The translations under genes and the position numbers were made by a program. A model generated the notes under the pieces. That model ran no database searches and was not told the origin of the DNA. It saw only the letters and a list, made by a program, of their open reading frames with translations. From Chara braunii (taxonomy: Eukaryota; Streptophyta; Charophyceae; Charales; Characeae), in NCBI GenBank assembly GCA_003427395.1, contig BFEA01000167.1, positions 868,173 to 904,127 on the forward strand: a DNA stretch of 35,955 nt. Direction: 5' to 3'. Positions within the stretch are counted from its first letter, which is position 1. Every line of letters starts with the position of its first letter. Shown here piece after piece: positions 9,832-20,130 of the stretch.

Positions 9832-10476
9832 TCACGAACGTGAACGGTGCGTCGATAAAAGTTCACCGGATGGTCTTCGCTTTGCAGCCACGACATGGAT
9901 CATGTCGAACTTGCTGTCCAATATGTCGAAAGACACGGCCTCGCATGCTAGCGGGGCAAAGTACACGAGCACGGAGTCAACGCAGCGGTCGATTGACTTT
10001 TGCATATAACCATCGGCCAACGTGATGTGCGTAGGCTGACTTTTCCTCCAAACGCACGAACCAAGCCCGGCACGTGCCATGAAGTCTTGGCTGATGTAGT
10101 TGCGAGTCGCTCCACAATCAATCAAGGCACTACAGGTCACCTTTCTGATTTGAATGCGGATGTAGAGGAGCGGCGCGTCGATGTCGACGTACCGTTGCGT
10201 TGCGTAATCGCGGTCGATCTTCGCTAGATAGTTACGAAGATCAACAACCGCTACTCCGTCGTTCGTTGATGGAGGTGGTACTGCAGCGTGCAAGTATTCG
10301 CACAAATGTGCCATCAAGGCGTTGCAATGCGGCGAACTAGTGGAGGGAAGAGGCAAGCATTGGAAGTCCTCAACCGTCAACGGGTCAAGTTCCTCAAGAC
10401 TCGCCCAAGTTGACGGATCCTCCGATAGAAGGGCTGGCGAAGCAACCGGTTTGTTGGCCGGCAACGGAACTACCAT
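9832..10476 (-). pseudogene. Retroviral-type aspartic protease region
   Basis: A 214-codon open stretch. The active site lies in CSALIDCGATRNYIS (Asp at residue 120). Most gypsy proteases have D-S/T-G-A; here Cys replaces Ser/Thr. FMARAGLG and HITLADGY follow as in the family. The enzyme would cut the gag-pol polyprotein. The frame is broken on both sides, so no complete polyprotein can form. Confidence 0.75.
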
Positions 10477-10679
10477 GCATGCTCTTGAATCTTACACGTG
10501 GAGAGGCTGGTTCAACGGCGGGACCAGCTCAACAGCATAGTTCTCAAAATCAATGCGAGAACTTGCGACTACCACGGTGTCCCCGGACGTGAGAGAGAGT
10601 GCTAGCAAGGCAGCCGAGTCCGGCGGAGTGGGAAGTGATGTCGCTGCACTTCCCACGGAGCTTAGTTCCCGAGCCTGGA

Positions 10680-12456
10680 TGCTTGACATTTTCCTTGTCC
10701 TTGTCAAGGCATGCGCTAGTGATGTGTTTGGTGTTGTTTGCACCATAAACAGCATCCCCATTTCTGCCTCATCTTGAACATGTCTTCAGTGATACCAAAT
10801 TTCATCCATGGTGACTATCGTGCTCCATCCATCGACGTTGTTTTCGCTTTATGTTTCCCTCCTCGGGGTCTTGAGCGTTGCAGTGGTATCGCTGCGGCTG
10901 CGTGGTCCTCACTTCATCCTGGTTGGATTGCCGCTACTTGCGGCGGCTGCTGGCCTTTGTCTTTCTCCACTTAACCGGGCTGTTGGCGGGCCTCATTGGC
11001 CGCTCGCCGGTTACCTTGTATGAGGTCCCTTGCCTTTGAGATCATCTCATCAAAGGTCTCATACTGGAATTCGCTGCCCAGGGCAACTGTCAAGGCATCG
11101 CAAGACCGAGCGAAGAATTCGGCCCGGATTGCGTCGAACGGTAAGTTCCACTCCGGGGTGGCGAAGAGTCTTTGCCACTCCGTCATCCACTCCCGTGAAG
11201 GTTGCTGGCCTTGAAACATGTGGAAGAACAGTTCAAGGCGTGACGCTTGTCGTTGTTGACCATGAACCGGTTCTTCCATTTCTTCTCGAATTCCTCCCAC
11301 GTAATCTTGGTGTGGAGGGTGGCGATGGTGCATTCCAATGTGACGGCCATGTGCGTCATGAAGGCCTGCGCCCCTCCAATGAGTTGGAGGTAGAGTGCGT
11401 CAAGCCGCCGCAGTGGTGGGGTGTGATGTCCGCCTCTGCGTTGGATGCCATCCACCATTGCAGCAGATCAGTCTTGTGGTAGTCGTCGAACTTCTCGATC
11501 TTGAAGTTCGGCATCTTCCATTCCTTGGCGACGGCGGCCGATCGTTGCTGAACGCGCCATCCACCATTGCAACGGATCAGTCTTGTGGTAGTCGGCGAAC
11601 TTCTCGATCTTGAAGTTCGACATCTTCCATTCCTTGGCGACGGCGGCCGATCGTTGCTGAACGCGGTCGTTGAGCATCTGCAGCTGATTGCTGACTGTCG
11701 ACGCTCCAGCAAACTTGCTGATGTCGCCAAGGGAGGCTACCACGTGGTTGATCCGCTCCTCAAGTTGTTTGGCCTACACGACCAAAGCTGGGCTGCAGTC
11801 TGCCACTGCACTGCCCGTCAACGCAGCTGCCGACAGTCGTGCCAACCCCGTGCTGACATCGGTCTGCAGTTGGTCATTGAGTGTCTGCTGCTGGTTGTTG
11901 GCAGCGTGTAGTGTGCTGATCTCGGCCTGTAGGGTAGTGATCTTCTTGTCCAATGTTTTAAACGTTGTTTCGTGGCGGATGAAGACTTGCAGCATGCCCG
12001 GCAGTTCACGTTGCTGCCAATTGCACGTGTACAACAGATTTTCCATCAAAACTCTTGTGGCCTCCTTGTTTCTCTCGTCCTCGGTCGGCTTCGCTTGTTC
12101 TTCATTTGCTCGAAAATGTTGTTGTCGGAGTAACCTCCGGTACGTGGCTTCTTCGTTGGCGAGCTTCATTGTAGCTTGGTAACGAACTTGGCTTTGACTT
12201 GCCTGGACCTGTTGCTGTTGCAACCGTGCGGCTGCTGCAGCTTCTGCTGCGGCCTGCTGATGTGCTGCCTCTGCCTTTGCCAGTTGGCGTTGAATTTCCT
12301 GCTGGCGGGCGACTTCCTTCTCTTCCCACTTGCTCAGTTCAGCTGCAGTGGTCTCCGAAATGCTAGTAGCGTTTCATCGGCCTGCTGAACTAGGATAGGA
12401 GGGGTAACCGGCCTCTTGGGGCTGGCTTGTGCATTGGCGTCAGCGGTAGCGGCCAT
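10680..12456 (-). pseudogene. gag of the gypsy element, frameshifted
   Basis: The likely start is ATG at 12456 (MAATADANAQASPKRP). A Gln/Ala-rich coiled-coil region follows (LQQQQVQASQSQ..., LANEEATYRRLLRQQ). The capsid-like core has FKIEKFDDYHKTDLLQWW, ITWEEFEKKWKNRF, SREWMTEWQRLFATPEW and FDEMISKARDLIQG. Frame changes occur near 12334, 11774 and 11330. A 109-bp tandem duplication (11450-11667) also shifts the frame. I could not find a convincing zinc knuckle between 10700 and 10970. Confidence 0.75.
11450..11667 (-). repeat. 109-bp tandem duplication within gag
   Basis: ATCCACCATTGCA begins at 11450 and again at 11559, and the copies are nearly identical through CGATCGTTGCTGAACGCG. 109 is not a multiple of three, so the duplication alone would destroy the gag frame. 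Confidence 0.85.
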
Positions 12457-12559
12457 GGTCGTGTGTCGCCTGCGCGGGATCCGAGGGGTCCTAGGTCCTA
12501 GTTGGGGCTTGGTTCCTGTGAATCCGCGCTCCGCAAGCCGATGGCTACGGCGTATTAAG

Positions 12560-12745
12560 TACTCTGGTCTTCGTCTGCTGCTGATGTGCCACCACTGAGA
12601 TGGCACCTGCTGATGTGGCACTGCTGATGTGGCCGCTGCTGAGTTGGCACTCGGCTGTCGTGGCACGCTGAGGTGACACACGGCTGATGTGGCAATCTGC
12701 CTTCGTGGCCCGCTGCTGATGTGGCACAATGCTGATGTGGCCGGA
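12560..12745. repeat. Degenerate GCTGATGTGGCA repeats in the element leader
   Basis: GCTGATGTGGCA-like units recur at irregular spacing (roughly 10-25 bp) just upstream of the gag start. 12746-12859 shows nothing else. Confidence 0.6.
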
Positions 12746-12859
12746 GACTGAAGTCCGCAGTACCGAGAGGAGCAAAGAGAGAAGGTAGGGGTGGAAGAAG
12801 GGCAGAGAGGCAAACAATGCACAGATAGTCCCTTTCTTCCCTGACCTCAAAGCTTGACA

Positions 12860-14035
12860 CTAATCAAAAAAAAAAAATCCCCCCCTCCATTGCAATTTCA
12901 AGAAATAAAATATTTAAATATTTAAATAAATTTAATCAAAAAATACGAATTTAATTATATAAACTTTAATTTTGGCAAAATATTAAATATTTAATTAAAG
13001 AATATGCGAGGTCACTGCCTCAATGAGCCCCGTATGGCCCCATTTTGCAGCCCGTCGGCCGCCCTAAGTGAAGGCAGGCTCGACGAGGCCCTCAGGGCCC
13101 TATTCTGGCCACCACGCAACTCAGGGAAATTCAGGCAGTTGCGCAGCGCCAGTTGGTTGAGTGAACCCACGCCCTAGGCCGCCTGTGCGAATGTATGTGA
13201 AGCAGGCCCTGGGCTGGATACGGGTACTGGGCCAAACACAGGCCAAAGGCAGTTGGGCACATGCAACCACCTCAGGCCCAAGACCTGTTTTCGTCTTGCT
13301 GGGCTTCAGGCTACCGGGGCCTACTGGAAGCTTCCTGGGACTGGACGCAGGCAGGCCACTTCGATATAGCAAAGGGCCTGCCTCCATATTCGACATTCGG
13401 GTGCTGGCTGCATGTTGTGCAACAACTGCTGCGGGCGAGCAGGGAACGAGCACGCAGCCATAGCCGAGCTGCACTGTTGTAAGCTGGGTGAGGAGCAGGG
13501 TGGTCCTTGGGTGCTAGTGGCTACTGTGCATTGAGGAACGAGGTTGTGAGTGTAGCGAGAGACATACCTGGTACTGGAAGCATGCGACATTGGTCGCCAT
13601 ATGCTCGTACCTCGGAAAAGTTGTTGACATCATCTTTCGGCATCATAGTATAGGCTAGATAGGATCTCCCACATGTAGTCCGGGCGCCGAGCGCCAGATA
13701 CGATATCAACTCTGGTTCTTCGTTGATGATGATGGGACTATTTCAGCATTGTCAATTATGAACTCTTGGTGTGTTCTTATTTGGTGAATCTCGTGATGCA
13801 ATTTTGTTGTTGGTTCGAGGTCGCGACTATCTGGACTCGTATGTATGATGCTATTTGATTGCTGAAGTTCGCTATTGCTCATCTTCCTTGCAAATATTTA
13901 AACTTGCAATAATTAATTTTGCAAAAGTTAAATATTTAATTAAAAAATATTGAAGTTGCACAAGTAAAAATGAATAAAGTTTAAACAAGTTTAAACATTT
14001 AAACATAACTTCAATAATTTCACAAAATTTAATCG
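12860..14035. repeat. Unassigned segment bracketed by AT-rich direct repeats
   Basis: Two AT-rich blocks, 12860-13007 and 13888-14035, share a direct repeat of about 38 bp including AAATATTTAATTAAA. Between them is ordinary-GC DNA of about 880 bp, rich in GGCCTG/CAGGCC in its first half. No reading frame is recognisable. It abuts the truncated 3' end of the inner gag. It may be an LTR-like or other insertion, but I found no TG/CA ends, PBS or target duplication. Confidence 0.4.
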
Positions 14036-15685
14036 GGAGAGTTTAGCATCATTACGAGGTCATGAAGTAAAAGATCAATGGTTGTAGGAAGATACACAAT
14101 TTGCTTGAGAGGATATCCCTGCAGCCTATAACAATCTTGTACCTTATGGTTTGGTTTTTGGCAATGCAGGCATACCCCCTTCTTGAGTCTACCCCGCCAG
14201 TCATTTTCAGAAATACGGAGGTCGACCCAAGGTTTAGTAGCCGCACCCTCCGATTTAGGTGGGATCTTGACTACCCTTAGGAAGTTGGACATAGTTCTTC
14301 CCTGCACTCCGACTCGATCCCTTTGCATTGGCAGTCTTTTTAAAGGCAGTAAATTTTTCTTCTTCTTTGTTTGCATCAGACTCATGGGTTGAAGAACAAG
14401 CTGTATCAGAGTCATGTTCTTGGTCGTCACCAACAGTGGGGTTATCTGCATCGGCTTCTTCTTCGCCCTCCAGCAGGTCATGCACAGCAAAACGGTTGCT
14501 GCCTTTGAACCGTCCGCCGCCCATGGGCTTTTTGCTGCCTGCTGTGGTGACGAGGTCTACAGCCTCAAAACTGACTACGTCCTTCATCAAGGTGAACAAG
14601 TCAATGTAACCAATGAAGTCCCTGCCCAAGCGATTAGTGAAGTTGGTGGGAACCTCGCCCTTGACCACATCCAAGCAAGATTGCGCAGTCAGTTCCAATC
14701 TGGGTGTAGCAAACATCTTGCTAAGATAGGTCTGCAGGCTTTTCATGGAGCCCGTCCCCTTGTTGCGCTTGATTTTGTCAAGCTGAATACTTGCTCTTGC
14801 TGCAGCATGTGGATCCAAGTATTGTGAAATGAGGAGTTCCTCGAGGGAGGCAACCGGGGTGGTCCTAAGCCACCTTGTTAGTTCTATTTTAGGAATCCCA
14901 GCTCACGTGGCTTGGACCTCGAAGAAGCCCTGAACGACTGGCTCCACATTCATTCCCATGATCACGGACTGGGTCTCAGGTTGAGTCCCCAGCACCTCAA
15001 AGTATGCCCTCATGGAGCTGATCCAGGATTCGATGTCTTCTTTGTCGTCGTACTGAGACGGTATTTGAACCGGCTTTCGGTCCACATAGGGACCGACGCG
15101 GCTAGGATCAGCACCTGCTGCTTCCAATCTTGGGGCTGCAGCAGTTGCAAAATTTCCAGCCTCGTTGCTTATCACAGCAACGGCGAAATTTGCACCTGTT
15201 GCAGGTCCCGAGGGGGTTGCCATCACATTCAAGGAAGAAGATACAGTAAGAGAGGCAGAGGTAGTTTCAATCGCAGCTTCAGATCCAGGGGGTAGAGGAA
15301 GAGGGTTGGCCACTTGGGCTTGTCGCAGCTAAGCCACCTCCTTTGTGAATTCATGGTATTTGCGGGTCATCTCAGTCAGATCATCTTGAAGTGTTCACAG
15401 CTTTGCGAAGACTTCAACAATCTGAATGGTATGATCCTCGAGATTCCTGACTTAAACAAGGGCGGTGAGTATACACTGCAACTGTTCCCCACACTGCTCT
15501 TCAATCAGTGAAGGAACAGTCTCTAGGATGGCCACCTGCCTTTTCAGCAATGTCTCCTTCCTCTCCTTCTCNGCCTCCTGTTCCCTTTTGGTTGCACTAT
15601 CTAGGAGTGCTTGTAGATATGGTTTTTCGGCATCACTGGCTGCATCTAACAAGGCCCGCCATTGCACTGAAGTTAGCTGAGCCAT
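14029..15685 (-). pseudogene. gag of the inner LTR retrotransposon, four in-frame stops
   Basis: The start MAQLTSVQWRALLDAASDAE (15685) leads into a charged helical region. One frame runs on to about 14255 through four stops: TAA at about 15452, TGA and TAG between 15390 and 15315, and TGA at about 14903. It contains IPSQYDDKEDIESWISSMRAYF, IELTRWLRTTPVASLEELL and LTAQSCLDVVKGEVPTNF, typical of plant gypsy gag. After a frameshift near 14300 the zinc knuckle CLHCQKPNHKVQDC (CX2CX4HX4C) follows, then YRLQGYP. Nothing of pol follows; the element is truncated at the AT-rich block. An ambiguous base lies at 15572. Confidence 0.8.
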
Positions 15686-17098
15686 TTTTGAACCCTTAGT
15701 ATTGACAGGTGGGTCAGAGAGTCGCCAGTCAGCAAAAGAATCAATTAGACTCTCAAGAGGTTCACTCCCCCTCTCACTTGGACGAACACTCCTTTTCCCA
15801 GTCCTTTCCCAGTCACTTTCCCTCTCTCCCTTTTCTCTCTTCCTCCTCTCTCTCTTCTTTCTGGTTGCGAGTCTCCACGGGCATCGGAAATGAACTCAGA
15901 GAAACAGACTGAAAAACTCAGAGAAGAGAAGGCAGAACTCCTAGCCGGAGCGGCATTTCATTTGGAAGCAGAAAGCAGCAAACCAAAGAAGAACAAACAA
16001 ATTTAAACGAGAGGTCTGATCCAGCGACCCAGTCTGATCAGACTGCAAATGAGGTCCTCTCAAGTCAATTCTGACGAGCTCTGTGACCGTACAGCAAATC
16101 AGACAACGAGTGACTAAATGCAACAATGGAGAATTGAATGGTGTACAGGGTGCGCGTCAAGCCACGGATAGTGCAATCCCAAAAGACATGCGAAACGTCT
16201 CAGCCAAGATCCCCTCAGCAGTGGGTGTCCTAATCCAAGAAGAATGAACTTCGTATCCCAACCAAGAAGACAAGAGGTCAATGCCTAACCGATTTGGGTC
16301 TAGAGGCTCTTCTTGTTTGGGCCCGATCCCGCTGGGTCCCAAGGGTCCCACGTAGTTCGCAAGCATCCCAACCAAGAGGAGTTCCACATGGACTTTAGTT
16401 CAGTCTCTACTGCACTGAAAAACGAAATTTCAACTTCTGGCAGAACCTACAGACTACAACCGTTCAGAGATGAAAAGACAAAGCACTGTAGACAAACTCG
16501 GCATTTAGGTCAAGATACTTCATTTTCCATCCATCAGGTAAGTAGGTAGATCACATGCATTCAGTCACACAATCAAGACCACAGAGGAGTAGGAAAAGAA
16601 ACCCAGAGTACCCCAGCAGGACAATCAATACCATACACACATGCATGGGCATCCCGTCGGTGTGTCCTATCTCCTAGGAGGGTCCGACTCCAACACCAAA
16701 GTGCAACGCCAGATCCCCCGTCGATGTTGAAGATCAAAGTAGCAACTTGCAGTCCGTAGATGTTGAGTGGCCGCTGACCCTCAAGCTCGCCTACTTGAGG
16801 GCAGCCCTTAGTTGCCGAGTGTCTCCCTTGAATCAGATTCCAGGTGCAAGTGCCTCTCACTGTCGCCTCTCTCAAATCGCCGCATGAAGTCTCCTCGAAA
16901 TGTCTCGCCACCCTAATCTCACTCTCAAGCAACCTGGTTAGGTTCTATGTCGACCCCACATGACCTAACCAGGTGGGGGCAGCTTAGCCACGCTGCCCCA
17001 CTTCCCTCAACCAACCAACCCTAACCCTAAGCGTTGCCCTCAACCGCTTAGGTTAGGGTTAGGGCAGCAAAGTCAACTCTCAACAGCAAGTAGAATCC
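15686..17098 (-). other. Untranslated leader of the inner LTR element
   Basis: Lies between the PBS and the inner gag start. It contains a CT-rich tract (15760-15860) and the telomere-like hairpin at 17019-17064. Open frames are short and unlike known proteins, so I call no gene. Confidence 0.5.
17019..17064. repeat. Telomere-like inverted repeat, hairpin
   Basis: CCCTAACCCTAAGCG and CGCTTAGGTTAGGGTTAGGG pair around an 11-base loop with one bulge. The units are TTAGGG, not the TTTAGGG usual in land plants. It sits 35 bases downstream of the inner PBS in transcript direction, where retroelement RNAs often fold dimerisation or packaging signals. Confidence 0.7.
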
Positions 17099-17110
17099 GC
17101 TCTGATACCA
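17099..17110 (-). promoter_or_regulatory. Primer-binding site of the inner element (initiator Met tRNA)
   Basis: The minus strand reads TGGTATCAGAGC, the standard 12-base complement of the initiator methionine tRNA 3' end used by many plant LTR elements. One base separates it from the LTR end. Confidence 0.9.
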
Positions 17111-17111
17111 A

Positions 17112-18450
17112 TGTTATGGTCCCGGCCAATTTCGAGATACACATACACCGAAAAGTACAATGCCATCCAATTGCAAAAAGAAATGAATGAACTTGAGAGG
17201 AGAGAGAGAGGATTAGAAGAAGAAGAAGAAGTAAGAAAGAAGAAGAAGAAGACGTACACCAGCAAAGACAATGACAAGGCTCTTCTTCTTCGCCCAACAA
17301 TCTCCTCCTCCTTATCTCCCCCTTCTTTTATTCATACAAGAAATAATAATACAATGTTGAATGACTGATCCAGAATCAATGTCTGAGTCCGTCTTCTACT
17401 GCAGGTATCACTTGAGGTCCACCATAGCCATGGCCGCCTCCCCACTCTTCACTCTCATAGGCCGAGGCTATGGCGGACTACTAGGCCTTGCCCAGATGCC
17501 CAAAGGACAACCCAAAGCAGCTATAGCTTCTCTAGCTCAGGCCGCCATGCCCAACCCTGCCTTGAAGCTTCTTGGTGTGGCTTCCTCCAGTTGGGGGATT
17601 CCCTGCTGCAGCGCCCACCAAGGTGATGAAGATGGCTGCCACCATAGCCAGGTAAGTACCCCTGGCGCTCCTCCCCGATCCTTCCTTCTTCCTCCCTCAT
17701 GACCTTCTCCTTCCACCCCAACAGCGCTGCTCCAGCCAGCGCTCCACCAATGTGTCGCCAAACTTGCACACCGAAAAAGAGGCCGGACTCTCCGCCCGAC
17801 CAGAAGATGTAGCGGCCTGCTTTGCCTCTTGGGCGATGACTTCCAGGCCGCTCGGCCTCCCAAGCAACCGGTACCTCCTCCCTTTCGGAGGGAAACATCA
17901 TTGCAGACTCTGATATTGCCCGTACAGGCCCTAGACCCAGACTGGTTGGACTGATATCCGCCTAGACCTAACCTACAACTACTGGGCCTCTAAAAATGCC
18001 ACTTTTGTCTTCTTCTGCTCGGCCTCCGGTACCTACACATCTACCCCTTCCAGGTGCGGTACTGGCCTACCTGCTCGGCCTCCGGTACCAACTACTGGCC
18101 CTAGACCCAGTGTTTTTCCCCGCTGCAACCCCTCAATGTCACGGCCACAGGTAAGTACCGGCCCTGAGGGCCCAATGAACGAGCAAGTGCCCTGACGGGC
18201 CACACACGTACTCATGCCAACCAGCACTCGGACAGGCACGGTCACACACACACCCAAGCCAACCAACACTCGGACAGGCATGGTCACACAAACTCAAGCC
18301 ATCCAGCACTCAGACAGACATGCAGTCCAGCAAGCGTGCGCACACAGACTTAGTAGAAAGCGGGAAACTCAGTAGGGCATTCAGCCTATGGGCAAAACTC
18401 AAAATCAGTTGTGTGTTTCAGTCCATGTATGGACGGGTCATCACATAACA
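17112..18450 (-). repeat. 5' LTR of the inner LTR retrotransposon (1,339 bp)
   Basis: On the plus strand it begins TGTTATGG next to the PBS and ends CACATAACA, so the termini TGTTATG/CATAACA are inverted. On the minus strand an AATAAA (17331-17336) could be the polyadenylation signal. A GAA-rich tract lies at 17190-17260. The matching 3' LTR is missing. The left end is fixed by the PBS; the right end is inferred from the inverted termini. Confidence 0.7.
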
Positions 18451-18516
18451 GAGCACATGTGTAGATAATCAATCAATCAATCAATCAATCAATGGTGAGT
18501 CATCCAATGCTGGTCT

Positions 18517-18528
18517 GCTCCGATACCA
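18517..18528 (-). promoter_or_regulatory. Primer-binding site of the gypsy element
   Basis: The minus strand reads TGGTATCGGAGC, one base different from the initiator-Met PBS, three bases inside the LTR at 18532. An AATC repeat (18467-18493) lies just downstream. 18451-18531 is all that remains of the outer leader on this side of the inner LTR. Confidence 0.85.
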
Positions 18529-18531
18529 AAT

Positions 18532-19816
18532 TGTTGCATACTCGTGAAACACGGTCATAAGTATGGCGCAGATTCCCAGAACCGACCAGATAATACAGAG
18601 TTAATACAAATACAGATACAGCGGAAGACTTGAGATACATGGGTTGACTCAGGCCTGACTCACACTGCAACGAAACACTCACAAACATACATCGGTGGTG
18701 TGAAGCCCTGGCCTTGGACATAGAAGGAAAGGCCGGCGCAAATTCTCGTACACGGATGAATGGAGGGAGGTGAGACGAAGGGAGGAGGAAAGGGAAGATG
18801 ACGTCAACTCGATGTTTCCAAAAATAGTATCTTGAAATGTCAACGAAAATCTGAAAAAAACACAACATGTTGAAAAAAGATTTCCGTATACTATTTTGTT
18901 TCATTGTAGTGGTTTGACTAGCCAACAATGGCGACAATTGAAGAATCTTTTATATGTCACTCATGGTCAAACTTTGTTTCAACCAAGTGCTTTCTCTTCG
19001 ACCCTTCATGATAGCGCAGGACCTACCTGTATTTTGAACTTCACGAACACAAAGTCTCACAGTGTCTCAGATATCGATCTCCCAATATCAAGGTACCTAG
19101 ATGAAATCGGATCCCCAGAGTAGTCCTCAACCTACAGTCTCGATGTCGCTGTCTCCAATGTAATCATAACTCGTTACCATCCTTCATACTCATAGTAGTC
19201 CCGTAGGAGAGTAGGAGGAGAGAGAGAGAGAGAGTGGAGGAGGAAGAGGGAGAGAAGGCGAGGCCTTTCTCATGGTACCTGTCCCGGGAGCTATGGCGCT
19301 GCAGGAGGCGGGCGCTGGGCCGCGGGCTGGGCCGGTGGCTTGCGTTGTTCCTGCTGCGCTAGTTCCTCCTCGTCGCTGTGCTGATCTCTCCTCGCTGCTC
19401 ACACTAATGTTGCTGCGCTGCGTTAATCTTGCTAACGTTGAAATGTTGCGCTAATCCTGAAGACTAACTCCTGTCTACCAACCTACCGACTGAGGTCGGC
19501 CTCAGTCCTACTAAGGTCCTTCGGGTCTGGACCGTTGATCAGGCCCAACGGTTCAGATCCGATCTCAGAATCTGGAAATGGGCGCCAAACTGCGCCGCCG
19601 GCTGGGCCTACCGATGAACCGGTACCTGGCCTAAACGAGCTAGCCGTTGGGTCTGGTGGGGTCTAAACGAGGCCTACCGGACCCTAAACTGAACCGACGG
19701 GTCCTAGGCCTACCTGGACCTAAACTGGGCCCGTCGTGACCCGGTAACGAGGCCTGAACCATGCCTGCTACAAAACCGGGCCCTAACTGGGGCCCGTGTC
19801 GTATCAGTGTGCCACA
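18532..19816 (-). repeat. 5' LTR of the gypsy element (1,285 bp)
   Basis: It has the same TGTTGCATACTCG and GTGCCACA ends as the 3' LTR. It carries about 200 bp (18842-19042) and about 72 bp of GA-rich DNA (19187-19258) that the 3' LTR lacks. It lacks the 27-bp segment that holds the TATA-like sequence in the other LTR. The two LTRs are therefore well diverged and the insertion is not recent. Confidence 0.9.
18842..19042. other. Extra 200-bp segment inside the 5' LTR
   Basis: It replaces 24 bp of the 3' LTR. The plus strand has a short frame reading FHCSGLTSQQWRQLKNLL, which loosely resembles the spacer after the zinc knuckle of copia-type gag. The similarity is short and could be chance. 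Confidence 0.4.
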
Positions 19817-19821
19817 ATCTG
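19817..19821. repeat. Target site duplication, right copy (ATCTG)
   Basis: ATCTG directly follows the terminal CA of the LTR at 19816 and matches 5739-5743 exactly. It ties the two LTRs to a single insertion event. Confidence 0.85.
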
Positions 19822-20130
19822 AGACCCCCCCCTCTTTCACTCTCCCATGTGCCCCCCCCCCCTCTTTCACTCTCCCATGTGCTCAGGGGCGCATAGAGCA
19901 TTCTTCCCAATCCCTTGTCCGAGATCCCGTCAACGAAGAGACCCTGAGCCGTTCCATGCCGCCCCTCACCGGAGGAGAGACCACTCCCAATTCTGATTCA
20001 TACTCCCCCTTGAAGACCAAAACAACTCGAAAAAGAAAAGGAAAGCAGAGACAGAAAACAAAAGAGATTCTCCCCTCCGCCCCCAAATATCCAGCCCATG
20101 TGGCTGAATGGTATACACACATTCAGTAGT
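19822..20130. repeat. C-rich short duplication and a polypurine-tract-like relic
   Basis: CCCCCTCTTTCACTCTCCCATGTG occurs twice in tandem (about 19827-19880). At 20003-20020, CTCCCCCTTGAAGACCAAA closely resembles the polypurine-tract side of the gypsy 3' LTR (6806-6825), so a piece of a related element may remain. 20131-20530 shows nothing I can assign. Confidence 0.4.

Larger units (their letters stand above)
5744..19816 (-). mobile_element. Ty3/gypsy chromovirus-type LTR retrotransposon, decayed (14,073 bp)
   Basis: The element reads on the minus strand: 5' LTR (18532-19816), PBS (18517-18528), gag (about 10700-12456), protease, RT, RNase H, integrase with a C-terminal chromodomain-like segment, polypurine tract (6804-6817), 3' LTR (5744-6803). 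Gag-PR-RT-RH-IN is the Ty3/gypsy order. Both outer edges are flanked by ATCTG. All coding parts carry stops or frameshifts. A second LTR element and an unassigned segment occupy 12860-18450 of its leader, which explains the unusual length. It cannot move by itself. Confidence 0.9.
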
